Origin: Lysinibacillus sp. OF-1
Lineage (GTDB): Bacteria; Bacillota; Bacilli; Bacillales_A; Planococcaceae
Direction: 5' to 3'
NCBI RefSeq assembly: GCF_028356935.1
Contig: NZ_CP102798.1
Coordinates: forward strand, 372,001-436,000
Length of the DNA: 64,000 nucleotides
Shown here: positions 26,299 through 35,228 of the stretch, piece after piece
How the letters are laid out: each line of letters opens with the position of its first letter
How positions within the stretch are numbered: the first letter of the stretch is position 1
Notes under the pieces: generated by a model
Told to the model about the DNA's origin: nothing
Seen by the model: only the letters and a program-made list of their open reading frames with translations
Database searches by the model: none
Position numbers and translations under genes: made by a program

Positions 26299-27030
26299 TT
26301 ATTTCCAGTTAAATCCTTTTGTAGCTAAAAACTCTTTGATATGAGGACGTCGTTGTTCGACTAAAAAATCAGCCATTTGTTTAGTCCAATTATCAATTTT
26401 TCTGTTTGATGAACGATTATTGTAATACATTTCCATTGTCTCATTATAAGCTGGTAAAAGCTCTTCATATTTTTCAACATTGTATTCATTTTCATGTAGT
26501 ATGGCAGATACAGGTAAACGTGGTTTTACTTCATTGCGACGAGCTGGGACACCGATTGTCAGACCGAATAATGGGAAAACGTGATCAGGTAAATTAAACA
26601 ATTCACTTATTTCAGAAGGTTTATTTCGTACTCCTCCAATATAGCAAATTCCATACCCCATTGACTCTGCTGCAATAACAAAATTCTGTGCAAACAATGA
26701 AACATCTGCGACACCAACAAGGACATTTTCAGCTGAATCAGCCACAATGTCTACTCCCTCTAATTTTCCTGCCATTTGAAGACGCTTGAAATCGACGCAG
26801 AAGACAAATGCACCACCTGAAGTTTCATATTGACGTGGGTTACCAGAGAGTAAACCTAATTTTTCTTTTTTATCTGCATCTGTTACCCATATAACACTAT
26901 AGGCCTGCACAAAATGGGATGTTGCAGCCATTTGTGCTGTTGCGATCAAATCTTCGATGATTTCCTTTGAAATTGGTTGTCCATCATAAATACGTACCGA
27001 TGAATGATTGCGTAATAATTCTTTAACCAT
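26299..27030 (-). CDS. NfsA/NfrA-type FMN nitroreductase
   Basis: Has 243 residues. N-terminal HSSVRIYDGQPIS carries the FMN-phosphate Arg; GYGICYIGGVRN and LFGLTIGVPAR are the family FMN-binding loops. It is an oxygen-insensitive NAD(P)H flavin or nitro-compound reductase; in Bacillus NfrA relatives are stress-induced. AAAGGAG lies upstream. An inverted repeat GCGTGCT (27051-27057)/AGCACGC (27073-27079) lies just before the ribosome site and could be an operator. Confidence 0.88.
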   Translation of the reverse strand: MVKELLRNHSSVRIYDGQPISKEIIEDLIATAQMAATSHFVQAYSVIWVTDADKKEKLGLLSGNPRQYETSGGAFVFCVDFKRLQMAGKLEGVDIVADSAENVLVGVADVSLFAQNFVIAAESMGYGICYIGGVRNKPSEISELFNLPDHVFPLFGLTIGVPARRNEVKPRLPVSAILHENEYNVEKYEELLPAYNETMEMYYNNRSSNRKIDNWTKQMADFLVEQRRPHIKEFLATKGFNWK

Positions 27031-27389
27031 TTAAAAACTCTCTCCTTTATGCGTGCTTTATATCAAGAGCATAGCACGCTTTGTCGCCAAAATCGAATGA
27101 AAAAAAGATAGATAGTTATATTTAAATAGTTTACAAATGTAGAAATTATCTCGTAAAGTAAAATATTTCATTTAATATAGATTAAATATTCTAAATAGTT
27201 TAAAATTATTGAAGCGACTGTTTATTTGGTTGTGCTACCAAAAAATACAATTTCTTTATTCAACGGATGTTAGTGTTTATCTGATGCAACATTATTTGGA
27301 TAAAGATATAGCTTCTGACGAATGTCACACATTTAATGGAACCAAATATGCAAGTTGAACAAAAATATAGTGGGATGGGGGAATAAGGA
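27031..27389. other. Divergent intergenic region with two inverted repeats
   Basis: This 359-bp AT-rich stretch separates the nitroreductase and the CoA-transferase genes. It holds GCGTGCT-N15-AGCACGC next to the nitroreductase start, and TTTGGT-N6-ACCAAA (27225-27242) about 150 bp before the CoA-transferase. Both could be regulator sites. I see no gene. Confidence 0.4.
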
Positions 27390-28913
27390 ATGGAAGAAAA
27401 GTTAGCGAAAAAGCTTCGCCATGAACAATTGCGGAGCAAGATTGTAACAGCAGAAGAAGCAGCATCTTGGATTAAAGATGGTATGGTATTAGGGATGAGT
27501 GGATTCACACGTGCTGGCGATGTAAAAGTCGTACCTCTTGCACTTGTAGAGAAAGCTAAAAAAGAGAAATTTCAAGTAGATGTCTTTACAGGTGCATCAC
27601 TTGGTCCTGAAGTAGACCAATATTTAGCAGAAGCAGGTGTCATTCGTAAACGAGGCCCTTTCCAAGCAGATGCTGGTATTCGTAATAAAATCAATAGCGG
27701 TGATATCACATTTGTAGATGCCCATCTTTCTCATAATGCTGAACTTGTTCGCCAAGGTATTATAGGTCCTATTGATTTCGCGATTATTGAAGCTGCTGCC
27801 ATTACAGAAGACGGCTTATTAATTCCTACAACTTCAGTTGGTAACTCTCCGATTTTTGTACAAGAAGCAGACCAAATCATCATTGAATTAAATGTAGCAC
27901 AGCTTGATGCATTAGAGGGAGTGCATGATATTTTCGTACCTGCGCCACAAGGTAAGCGTGATCCAATTCCTTTGCAAAATGTGTCTGATCGTCTTGGTAT
28001 AATTGGGATTCCGCTAGATTTAGATAAAGTAAAGGGCATCGTTATTTCAGATATATTAGATGCGCCATCAACAATTGTTCCTGCTGATGGGGAGACAGAT
28101 GTAATGGCGAATCATTTATTAAATTTCCTACGTGAAGAGATTAAAGTAGGTCGCTTAACAACGAGCTTGCGACCAATTCAATCAGGAGTAGGCTCGGTAG
28201 CAAACGCCGTATTGTTAGGCTTTAAAGATTCTGAGTTCGAGAACTTAGAAGTTTATTCAGAAGTTCTACAGGATGCAGTATTTGAATTAATCGATGCAGG
28301 GAAAGTAAATTTCGCTTCCGCTACTTCTATTACCCTTTCAGAGCAAGTAGGAAACCGTGTTTATGGGAACTTTGAAAAGTATGCTGATAAATTAGTATTA
28401 CGTCCACAAGAAATTTCCAATCAACCAGAAATTATTCGTCGACTCGGACTTATTTCAGTGAATACAGCATTGGAAGTTGATATATACGGCAATGTTAATT
28501 CAACACATGTTTCTGGTACAAAGATGATGAATGGCATTGGAGGGTCTGGTGACTTTGCACGTAATGCACGTCTAGGGATTTTTGTGACGAAATCGTATGC
28601 TAAAGGTGGCAACATTTCAAGTATTGTCCCTATGGTTTCACATGTGGACCATACTGAGCATGATGTGGATGTCATCGTAACTGAGCAGGGTGTAGCTGAT
28701 TTACGTGGGCTTGCCCCGAAAGAGCGAGCGGCGCTTATCATTGATAATTGTGCACACCCCGATTATCGTGAGCAACTATGGCAGTATTATAATGATGCCA
28801 ATGAGGCGACTGGTGGACATCATACGCCACACGATCTAGAAAAAGCACTGTCATGGCATGTTCATTATGCAAAAAGTGGGACAATGAAGGACCCTGCGTT
28901 TACGAAACAATAA
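27390..28913 (+). CDS. Acetyl-CoA hydrolase/transferase (succinate:acetate CoA-transferase type)
   Basis: Has 507 residues of the SCACT group. N-terminal GMSGFTRAGDVK and the CoA-binding SGVGSVANAVL precede the catalytic Glu motif YSEVLQDAVFEL, and the C-terminal domain contains GIGGSGDFARNAR and VDVIVTEQGVADLRGL. These enzymes move CoA between acetate, succinate or propionate through a glutamyl-CoA thioester. Purine-rich GGGGGAATAAGGA precedes the ATG. Next to it, convergent, is a dicarboxylate transporter, which fits C4/acetate metabolism. Confidence 0.9.
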   Translation: MEEKLAKKLRHEQLRSKIVTAEEAASWIKDGMVLGMSGFTRAGDVKVVPLALVEKAKKEKFQVDVFTGASLGPEVDQYLAEAGVIRKRGPFQADAGIRNKINSGDITFVDAHLSHNAELVRQGIIGPIDFAIIEAAAITEDGLLIPTTSVGNSPIFVQEADQIIIELNVAQLDALEGVHDIFVPAPQGKRDPIPLQNVSDRLGIIGIPLDLDKVKGIVISDILDAPSTIVPADGETDVMANHLLNFLREEIKVGRLTTSLRPIQSGVGSVANAVLLGFKDSEFENLEVYSEVLQDAVFELIDAGKVNFASATSITLSEQVGNRVYGNFEKYADKLVLRPQEISNQPEIIRRLGLISVNTALEVDIYGNVNSTHVSGTKMMNGIGGSGDFARNARLGIFVTKSYAKGGNISSIVPMVSHVDHTEHDVDVIVTEQGVADLRGLAPKERAALIIDNCAHPDYREQLWQYYNDANEATGGHHTPHDLEKALSWHVHYAKSGTMKDPAFTKQ

Positions 28914-28925
28914 AATACCATCATT

Positions 28926-28962
28926 AAAGCCTTGAAGGACAATTGTGCTTCAAGGCTTTTTG
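28926..28962 (+). terminator. Bidirectional terminator
   Basis: AAAGCCTTGAAG (28926-28937) pairs perfectly with CTTCAAGGCTTT (28948-28959), then TTT. Confidence 0.92.
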
Positions 28963-28981
28963 TTGTGAGCATATTAGAGTT

Positions 28982-30463
28982 TTATAATAATCCAATCCAT
29001 TTCCAATAAGTAGCTGAGAACAGAAGAATTAGAAGGAAGCCGATAATCGTTAATGGAATACCAGATTTCAAGAAATCCTTTGTTGTAAATGCTCCTGTCC
29101 CATAGGCAAGCATATTTTGTGGTGCGCTAATTGGTAATAGGAAGCCAAAACTTATGACGAATTGTTGCACGATGACAAAGCCAACTTGATCAACATTCGT
29201 TGTTAATGTAGAGGCTAGTACGATGAATACAGGTATCAGTGCAGAGGCTAAGCTTGTTGCACTTGCAAAGCCTAAATGAATTAAAATATTAAATAATGTT
29301 ACGAGTGCGATGGTTGCTAGTATTGGCATCGTATCTAGCCCAAGTGAACCAAATACTTTATCGGATAACCATGATGCACCTTCCGTCTTAAGTAAAATGG
29401 TTCCTAGCATAATACCTACGGCAAAGACGATAATTGTCCCCCACGGGATATGAGGTTCAACTTCCTTCCATGAATAAACACCGATTTTAGGCATTAATAA
29501 AATAGCGATGGCAATAATTGTGACTGTAGTTGTGTCAAAGGGATGCAATTTCCCTTCAGTTGCCCAGAAAAATAGCAAAACGATTGATGTTATGATTAAG
29601 CGAATTTCAGGAGCCTTCAATGGGCCAAGCTCTGAAAGCTGTTTTTTGATGACCTCTTTACCACCTTCGATATTGCTAGTCTCAGGCTTAATTAAAGCGA
29701 TCATAATGAAAAATAGAGCTACAGACATAATGATTGAGAAGGGGGCAGCATAGAGCAACCAAGCACCCCAGGAGATATCCACATTAAATTGTTCCTGAAT
29801 AAAGTTTAAAGCGACCATATTTTGAGCTGCTGCTGTCTTGATACCGATATTCCAAATGGAAACGGCTTGTACCGAAGTAATAACAAGTAAAGCGGCGAGT
29901 CGACTATCGCGTGGTAAACCAAATGCTGCGACCATCCCTAGCAATATTGGTACGACTGCGCCTGCACGTGCTGTGGCAGAAGGAACAAAAAAAGCGAGGG
30001 CTATAGAAACTAAAATGGCGCCGAATACGATAGCTTTTGTTTTTGTTCCTACAAGTGAAAGGATCCAGAGAGCAAGCCGTTTATGTAAGTTGGTAATTTG
30101 CATGGCTGCTGCTAAAAAAAGAGCTGCTGCTACTAATGCGACAGCGGAATTACTAAATCCACTTAAGGATAATTTTAAAGCGCCAGCAGTTCCTAATTCT
30201 GTAGCAGGATCGTCCATTGATGGAGCGAGCCCTAGTAGAACAGTTACAAGTGCAATGATCATGGCTGAGCTAACGGGATAGGACACGGCCTCTGTTACCC
30301 ATAGGATGACTGCGAATGCTAAGATGGCTAAAGCTCGTTGTCCAGCAATCGGTAAGTCACCGTTATTAGGTAAAAAAGTAATGATGATTAGTAAAGCAAA
30401 GGCCAAGCCAATCCATAGTGGCTTTAAATTCCGTTTCGTAGCTGTTTGATTGGGTGAAGACAT
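28982..30463 (-). CDS. DASS-family (SLC13) dicarboxylate:Na+ symporter
   Basis: Has 493 residues with about 12-14 membrane segments. SLC13 features: an early LWVTEAVSYPVSSAM, FVPSATARAGAVVPI, the second-half ALVTLFNILIHLGFASATS and a late ISFGFLLPISAPQN. Plant/bacterial 2-oxoglutarate/malate translocators (YflS-like) are the closest group I can name. AAAGGATGAG precedes the start. It probably takes up C4/C5 dicarboxylates. Confidence 0.88.
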   Translation of the reverse strand: MSSPNQTATKRNLKPLWIGLAFALLIIITFLPNNGDLPIAGQRALAILAFAVILWVTEAVSYPVSSAMIIALVTVLLGLAPSMDDPATELGTAGALKLSLSGFSNSAVALVAAALFLAAAMQITNLHKRLALWILSLVGTKTKAIVFGAILVSIALAFFVPSATARAGAVVPILLGMVAAFGLPRDSRLAALLVITSVQAVSIWNIGIKTAAAQNMVALNFIQEQFNVDISWGAWLLYAAPFSIIMSVALFFIMIALIKPETSNIEGGKEVIKKQLSELGPLKAPEIRLIITSIVLLFFWATEGKLHPFDTTTVTIIAIAILLMPKIGVYSWKEVEPHIPWGTIIVFAVGIMLGTILLKTEGASWLSDKVFGSLGLDTMPILATIALVTLFNILIHLGFASATSLASALIPVFIVLASTLTTNVDQVGFVIVQQFVISFGFLLPISAPQNMLAYGTGAFTTKDFLKSGIPLTIIGFLLILLFSATYWKWIGLL

Positions 30464-30659
30464 ATTTTCTCATCCTTTCTACGATAAATATGACGATTAT
30501 TATCCATAACATCGGTTAGTAAAATGTTTTATTAAGATAAGAACTTGTCTATTTTATTGTAAAAAAATAAGTATGCAGAATAGCTGCTTTTTACAGCGAT
30601 ATAAGTAGATAAAGAGAAAATATACGGTCATAAAAAATACAAAAATATCCATTGTAATA

Positions 30660-31292
30660 TTATTTCTTTTTCTTAAATGCAGACGTTACTTTAGGCTCTG
30701 TACCCTTCGCTAATCGTTGGATATTTTCGATGTGCAGGATAATAGCTATGCCAAAAAGAAGGACAGCAATTATAGTTGGGCCAATTCCAGGAATCCATAA
30801 ATATGTTGCCGTACAAAAGACGAGATAAAACTCTAGAACACCGACAATTAAATAGTTAGTTGCAAAGGATAAAATGACAAATAAAATAAGTGCAAATAAA
30901 CCAATCTTCCAATCTACAGCAAGTAGAATTCCAATAATAGAGGCAGTTCCTTTCCCACCATTGAAGCCCATATAAAATGGGAAATTATGACCCAAAATAA
31001 CCCCTGCAGCAATAATGTAGGTCAGGAGCCATATTTCTCCTTCGGTTAAATGCGGAGCATCTGCTAAATAAAAGTGTGCACCGATAATAGCTACAACGCC
31101 TTTGCCAATATCGATTAGGGCTACTAAAACGCCATATTTCCAGCCGAGGGAAAGTGTAGCATTAGAGGCACCTGCATTGCCATGGCCAGCTTTTTTTAAA
31201 TCAACCCCCGATAAAAATTGTGCCACTTTAGAGCCGTGAATACAGCCAATTAAATATCCAACTAAGAGAAAAATGATCACGGCTTTTACCAT
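30660..31292 (-). CDS. PlsY-like glycerol-3-phosphate acyltransferase
   Basis: Has 210 residues with five to six membrane segments. PlsY motifs are present in divergent form: GHGNAGASNATLSLGW (first motif, normally SGNIGATN), DIGKG, and GHNFPFYMGFNGGKG. PlsY transfers acyl from acyl-phosphate to glycerol-3-phosphate. The altered first motif and the C-terminal KKKK tail suggest a paralogue rather than the housekeeping enzyme. AAAGGAG upstream. Confidence 0.78.
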   Translation of the reverse strand: MVKAVIIFLLVGYLIGCIHGSKVAQFLSGVDLKKAGHGNAGASNATLSLGWKYGVLVALIDIGKGVVAIIGAHFYLADAPHLTEGEIWLLTYIIAAGVILGHNFPFYMGFNGGKGTASIIGILLAVDWKIGLFALILFVILSFATNYLIVGVLEFYLVFCTATYLWIPGIGPTIIAVLLFGIAIILHIENIQRLAKGTEPKVTSAFKKKK

Positions 31293-31388
31293 AAAAATAC
31301 TCCTTTCAAATTTTTTTCTAAATTAGTGTATGCGTTCATATTACGTATAAGAGCTGACAGAAGTTTCGGAAAAAATAAAATTTACATA

Positions 31389-31417
31389 TTGACAGAAAAA
31401 AACTCTATGTTTATACT
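31389..31417 (+). promoter_or_regulatory. SigA promoter of the SAM riboswitch-metY transcript
   Basis: -35 TTGACA (31389-31394), 17-bp spacer, -10 TATACT (31412-31417), 31 bp before the aptamer. Confidence 0.85.
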
Positions 31418-31447
31418 GTGTTACAACGATGGAAATTGAATCTCATA

Positions 31448-31563
31448 CTCTTATCAAGAGCGGCGGAGGGATAGGCCCTATGATGCCCAGCAACCAGTAA
31501 GTGATGAACTTACTAAGGTGCTAATTCCTACAGATTCTTACTTGGATCTGGCAGATAAGGGGA
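31448..31563 (+). promoter_or_regulatory. SAM-I (S-box) riboswitch aptamer
   Basis: Hallmark core elements occur in order: CTCTTATCAAGAG, GGCGGAGGGA, GGCCC-TATGATGCCC-AGCAACC, AAGGTGCTAATTCC, CAGA and the closing GGCAGATAAGGGGAG, which pairs with the first element (P1). High S-adenosylmethionine should favour the terminator at 31581 and switch metY off. Confidence 0.96.
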
Positions 31564-31580
31564 GGAAAACTTGCAACCGC

Positions 31581-31614
31581 AACCCTCTTCTTAACAGGAG
31601 AGGGTTTTGTTTTC
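31581..31614 (+). terminator. Riboswitch-controlled terminator
   Basis: AACCCTCT (31581-31588) pairs with AGAGGGTT (31599-31606), followed by TTGTTTT: the expression platform of the S-box. Confidence 0.9.
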
Positions 31615-31672
31615 TACACATAAATCCTCCTCATCTCCGGTACCATCGTAAAAAAATAATTGGAGGTACACA

Positions 31673-32974
31673 ATGACAAATTTTAAACCAGAAACATTGC
31701 TGTTACATGGTGGTCAAGAGCCAGACCCAGTGACGGGCTCTAGAACAGTTCCTGTCTATCGCTCAACTGCTTTCGTATTTAAGGACACTGCTCATGCGCA
31801 ACGTCTTTTTGCCTTAGAGGAAGCGGGGAACATTTACACACGGATTACAAATCCGACAGTGGATGTTTTTGAAAAGCGTGTGGCCTTATTGGAAGGTGGA
31901 ACAGCAGCAGTAGCACTTTCATCTGGTGCAGCAGCTATCGCATTTTCCATTTTAAATCTAGCTGGAGCAGGCGATGAAATAGTAGCAGGTAGTTCTTTAT
32001 ATGGTGGTACGTATAATTTATTGGCTAACACATTACCGAAGTATGGCATTAAAACAATTTTTGTAGATGAAACAAACCCAGAGAATTTTAAGGCTGCGAT
32101 TACCGATAAAACGAAAGCTGTCTTCGCTGAAATTTATGGTAATCCAAGTTTAAAAGTTTTAGATATTGAAGCAGTAGCTAAGATTGCACATGATAACAGT
32201 TTACCATTAATTATCGATAGTACATTTGCTTCTCCTTATGGTTCCACACCAATTGAATACGGTGCAGATATTGTTGTTCACTCCGCAACTAAATGGATAG
32301 GTGGTCATGGTACAACTTTAGGTGGGGTTGTTGTAGACGCTGGTAAGTTTGATTGGACTAGTGGACGATTCCCTGGATTTACGGAACCAGATGCTTCTTA
32401 CCATGGATTACGTTACGGAATTGATACAGCTTCTGCTGCTTTTGCTACGAAGCTACGCGTACAGTTGTTACGTGACTTCGGTCCAACATTAAGTGCTGAC
32501 GCAGCGTTTAATTTACTACAAGGTTTAGAAACGCTTCATTTGCGTATCCCTAAACACAATGAAAATGCGTTGGCAGTTGCTGAATATTTACGAAACCACC
32601 CATCTGTGGAGTATGTAAACTATAATGGCCTAGAAGATTTTGCGACACATGATTTGGCGAAAAAATACTTGAAAAATGGCTTCGGTTCTGTGCTTACATT
32701 TGGCATTAAAGGTGGACGTGAGGCTGGTCGAAAGCTAATTGATAGCGTGAAGCTGTTTTCACATGTAGCAAATGTAGGGGATGCCAAATCGCTCATTATT
32801 CACCCAGCATCTACTACACATCAGCAATTATCAACAGATGAATTAATTCAAGCTGGCGTAACCGAGTCGCTCATTCGCTTATCCATCGGTTTAGAGGCAG
32901 TAGAGGATATTATTGCTGATTTAGAACAAGCCATTACGCTTGCCACAACAACTGAACAAACTGTAGAAGCTTAA
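31673..32974 (+). CDS. metY: O-acetylhomoserine sulfhydrylase (MetY type)
   Basis: Has 433 residues of the Cys/Met PLP-dependent family. Pyridoxal lysine is Lys207 (HSATKWIGGHGTT); the phosphate-binding SSGAAAIAFSIL and YTRITNPT are present. The length and the GFGSVLTFGIKGG insert are typical of O-acetylhomoserine aminocarboxypropyltransferase, which makes homocysteine from sulfide, rather than of MetB/MetC. The SAM-I riboswitch upstream confirms a methionine role. GGAGG lies 7 nt before the ATG. Confidence 0.94.
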   Translation: MTNFKPETLLLHGGQEPDPVTGSRTVPVYRSTAFVFKDTAHAQRLFALEEAGNIYTRITNPTVDVFEKRVALLEGGTAAVALSSGAAAIAFSILNLAGAGDEIVAGSSLYGGTYNLLANTLPKYGIKTIFVDETNPENFKAAITDKTKAVFAEIYGNPSLKVLDIEAVAKIAHDNSLPLIIDSTFASPYGSTPIEYGADIVVHSATKWIGGHGTTLGGVVVDAGKFDWTSGRFPGFTEPDASYHGLRYGIDTASAAFATKLRVQLLRDFGPTLSADAAFNLLQGLETLHLRIPKHNENALAVAEYLRNHPSVEYVNYNGLEDFATHDLAKKYLKNGFGSVLTFGIKGGREAGRKLIDSVKLFSHVANVGDAKSLIIHPASTTHQQLSTDELIQAGVTESLIRLSIGLEAVEDIIADLEQAITLATTTEQTVEA

Positions 32975-33134
32975 GTTTTAGAACGCAAGGGAGGATGTTG
33001 TAGAGTTTACGTATTTTCTCATTCGAATTGCCTCATTTGGCATTGCGTCAAACGTTGCTACATCAACCAAGTATAAAATCCATCAATTATCAGAACTTTT
33101 TTAAAAATAATACCAAGTATTTTTATGTGTATTA
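32975..33134 (+). other. Post-metY region with an open frame lacking a start codon
   Basis: Right after metY a good ribosome site (GGGAGG) is followed by ATG TTG TAG, then by a 34-codon open frame with no start codon, beginning VEFTYFLIRIASFG and ending at 33104. This may be the remains of a second gene of the metY operon. It is too short to assign. Confidence 0.3.
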
Positions 33135-33163
33135 TTGACTTAATTAATTCCGTGTTATATACT
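33135..33163 (+). promoter_or_regulatory. SigA promoter of the small Panacea-like gene
   Basis: -35 TTGACT (33135-33140), 17-bp spacer, -10 TATACT (33158-33163). The predicted transcript has a leader of about 140 nt. Confidence 0.75.
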
Positions 33164-33210
33164 AGGGAATAAGTTAAGAATACGAAAATTCTTGTTATAA
33201 GGTAAATGTT

Positions 33211-33279
33211 TTCAAAAGTGCTCCCCCCACTTTTGAATATATAGAAGAAGAGTGGTCGCATAGCCAGTGACTGCTCTTC
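33211..33279 (+). promoter_or_regulatory. Structured 5' leader with two hairpins
   Basis: Hairpin 1: TTCAAAAGTG (33211-33220) and CACTTTTGAA (33228-33237), a perfect 10-bp stem with loop CTCCCCC. Hairpin 2: GAAGAG (33247-33252) and CTCTTC (33274-33279) with GTC/GAC inside. The CTCC in loop 1 is complementary to GGAG of the ribosome site at 33296-33302, so a loop-to-SD pairing that hides the start is possible. Confidence 0.5.
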
Positions 33280-33310
33280 CAAAAAAACTGATGATAAAGG
33301 AGTGTTTAAA

Positions 33311-33697
33311 ATGGGTAATATCTATAGTGCACAAAACATTGCATCCTATCTAATTTATGAGCTGAATGAAGGTCATGTCTTTGTCAACAATCAATCCATT
33401 CAACACTTACTTACATCAGTCGATAAAAAATGGAAGCAAGTCTTTGGTCATACAGCATTTCAAGAGTATGTTGTGGCTGAAGAGGAGGGCTATACTGTAA
33501 AGGAAGTTTTTGAGGCATATGAACATTACGGTGTGAGCCATATTGCACTTCCTGCAACAGAGCTTTACTTAAAATACGGTACATTTCAATTAGTGGAACG
33601 TACGTATGCAATACCAAATTTTACAGAAGAAGAAATTAGTCTTGTTCAACAAGCTTTAACACATTATCGTTATCAATTGCTTTCAAAAGCAAGTTGA
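33311..33697 (+). CDS. Small protein resembling a Panacea/SocA-like domain
   Basis: Has 128 residues, soluble. The layout of the first 75 residues (SAQNIASYLIYELNEG, then SIQHLLTSVDKKWKQVFG, then VKEVFEAYEHYG) resembles the Panacea/SocA-like (DUF4065) fold, in which a KLQKLLYY-type helix and an EAWxYGP-type motif are typical. Here both are worn: AYEHYG replaces AWxYGP. Such domains act as antitoxins or proteolysis adaptors. No toxin gene lies next to it. AAAGGAG lies 8 nt before ATG 33311; the in-frame GTG at 33302 is inside that site. Own promoter and terminator. Family assignment is tentative. Confidence 0.6.
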   Translation: MGNIYSAQNIASYLIYELNEGHVFVNNQSIQHLLTSVDKKWKQVFGHTAFQEYVVAEEEGYTVKEVFEAYEHYGVSHIALPATELYLKYGTFQLVERTYAIPNFTEEEISLVQQALTHYRYQLLSKAS

Positions 33698-33716
33698 AAA
33701 CCCCCATATATTAAAG

Positions 33717-33751
33717 CTCATTCTCTGCTGCTACAGGGAATGAGTTTTTTC
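33717..33751 (+). terminator. Terminator
   Basis: CTCATTCTCTG (33717-33727) and CAGGGAATGAG (33734-33744), one G-U pair, followed by six T. Confidence 0.88.
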
Positions 33752-34174
33752 TTTAGAGGTCATTAAAATAGTAACAAGATGATGGGTGTCCAAGCATACA
33801 TATATAATAGAAGAAAGACATTCATATATTTAAATGGAAATAGTCAATTTTTGTTCAAATCTTATAGATCAACTAAAAAAACGTATAATAAAGGGAATGA
33901 AACCGATTTCTTTTGCACATCTAGAGAAAACAAATGTCCTTCCTAGAAAGATTTTTCTTGTGCTAAGTATGTATTTGCGTTACAATTTTCTTTAAGATAA
34001 ATTTAGAATTATTTGAATTTGTATGTGTTCCAACACATACTAAAATAGCGAAACTCGTACAAAGAAGAGTAATTGGCTAAAGCTTGCGGTGGGTGTCCAA
34101 TTATCATGACACAACCCCATGGAGAAATTAGCTTTGATGAAACTGCGGAATGTAAGTTGGAGGGAATAACAGAA
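33752..34174 (+). other. Long leader region before homoserine dehydrogenase
   Basis: About 420 bp without a convincing gene. A TATAAT (33884-33889) is present with only a weak -35. The segment 34088-34120 can form GGGTGTC/GACAC-CCC. From 34073 the frame is open and continuous with the dehydrogenase for 34 codons. I looked for a T-box (no GGTGGnACCGCG-type element) and another SAM element and found neither. Confidence 0.4.
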
Positions 34175-35161
34175 ATGGCAACTATAAAGGCAGCGATTTT
34201 AGGATTTGGAACGGTGGGTCAAGGGATCTATCATATTTTAAATGAAAAGCGAGAAGAGCTAAAAAATAAATTAGGTATTGAATTAGAGGTAGCAAAGATT
34301 TTAGTGACAGATGCTAGTCGTGAACGTGTACCAGGTACAGCGCATTTAATGACGACGAGTATGGATGATGTCTTAGCAGAGCCAGGTATGCAGGTTGTGT
34401 TTGAAGCGATTGTAAATGAAGAGCCTGCATACAGTTATTTAAAAAGAGCAGTTGAGCATAAATGTCACGTTGTTACAGCCAACAAAGTGATGTTTGCTAA
34501 ACGAGGCTTAGAGTTGCAGGATCTGGCAAAAGCAAATGGTGTTTTTGTAGGCTATGAGGCAACTACTGCAGGTGGCGTACCTGTTATTAAAACAATGAAA
34601 AATATTTTACTTGTTAATGATGTGAGCCGTATTCAAGGAGTCCTGAATGGTACATGTAATTATATTTTAACAAAAATGCGTGCACAAGGCTGGTCATTCG
34701 AAACAGCTTTAAAAGAGGCGCAAAGTTTAGGTTATGCCGAGGCGGATCCATATAATGATATTTCTGGTCAGGATGCCTTTAAAAAATTAATGATTTTAAG
34801 TGCTTTAGCTTTCGGAGAGCAACCAGATTGGGCTGATGTAGAAGTAATTGGTATCGATAGCATTTCGGCTGAACAAGTCCGTGAAGCGTGTGAAAACGGT
34901 CTGCGTTACCGCCATGTCGCTGAAGTGGAAAAAAGGGCTGACGGTAAAATTATCGCTAAAGTTGGTCCTCAACTGGTTGATAAAGAACATCCACTTTATC
35001 CCGTTGATGATGTGTTCAACGCGGTAGCGTTAGAGACTAACTATATTGGGACATTAACATTAGTTGGCCCTGGGGCAGGAATGTACCCAACTGCGAGTGT
35101 CATGGTAGAGGACTATGCTGAAATCATTGGGAAAAGAGCAGGATTTGTTGTGACAATCTAA
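34175..35161 (+). CDS. hom: Short-form homoserine dehydrogenase (no ACT domain)
   Basis: Has 328 residues. Rossmann motif ILGFGTVGQGIY, VTANKVMFAKRG, GGVPVIKTMKN, GTCNYILTKM and the catalytic GYAEADPYNDISGQDAFKKL are complete. Classical Bacillus Hom is about 430 residues with a C-terminal ACT domain for feedback control; here the protein ends after the catalytic domain, so allosteric inhibition by threonine is probably absent. ATG 34175 has GGAGGG 10 nt upstream. The upstream frame (TTG 34073, ATG 34106) is open but lacks a site and precedes the Rossmann fold. With metY it suggests methionine-directed homoserine supply. Confidence 0.88.
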   Translation: MATIKAAILGFGTVGQGIYHILNEKREELKNKLGIELEVAKILVTDASRERVPGTAHLMTTSMDDVLAEPGMQVVFEAIVNEEPAYSYLKRAVEHKCHVVTANKVMFAKRGLELQDLAKANGVFVGYEATTAGGVPVIKTMKNILLVNDVSRIQGVLNGTCNYILTKMRAQGWSFETALKEAQSLGYAEADPYNDISGQDAFKKLMILSALAFGEQPDWADVEVIGIDSISAEQVREACENGLRYRHVAEVEKRADGKIIAKVGPQLVDKEHPLYPVDDVFNAVALETNYIGTLTLVGPGAGMYPTASVMVEDYAEIIGKRAGFVVTI

Positions 35162-35181
35162 TAAACTTATTTTTTAAAATT

Positions 35182-35228
35182 ACCCGCCACTCAACAATGT
35201 TCGATTGTATGAATGGTGGGTTTTTTTA
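35182..35228 (+). terminator. Terminator of hom
   Basis: ACCCGCCA and TGGTGGGT with nested ACAAT/ATTGT, followed by T7. It reaches the stop codon of the convergent gene. Confidence 0.85.

Noticed and set aside
33898..33996. 32-codon ORF (MKPISFAHLEK...) downstream of a TATAAT
   Set aside because: The AAAGGG is only 2 nt from the ATG, and the predicted transcription start almost coincides with it.
33990..34174. T-box or SAM element before homoserine dehydrogenase
   Set aside because: No T-box antiterminator motif, specifier stem or SAM core is visible.
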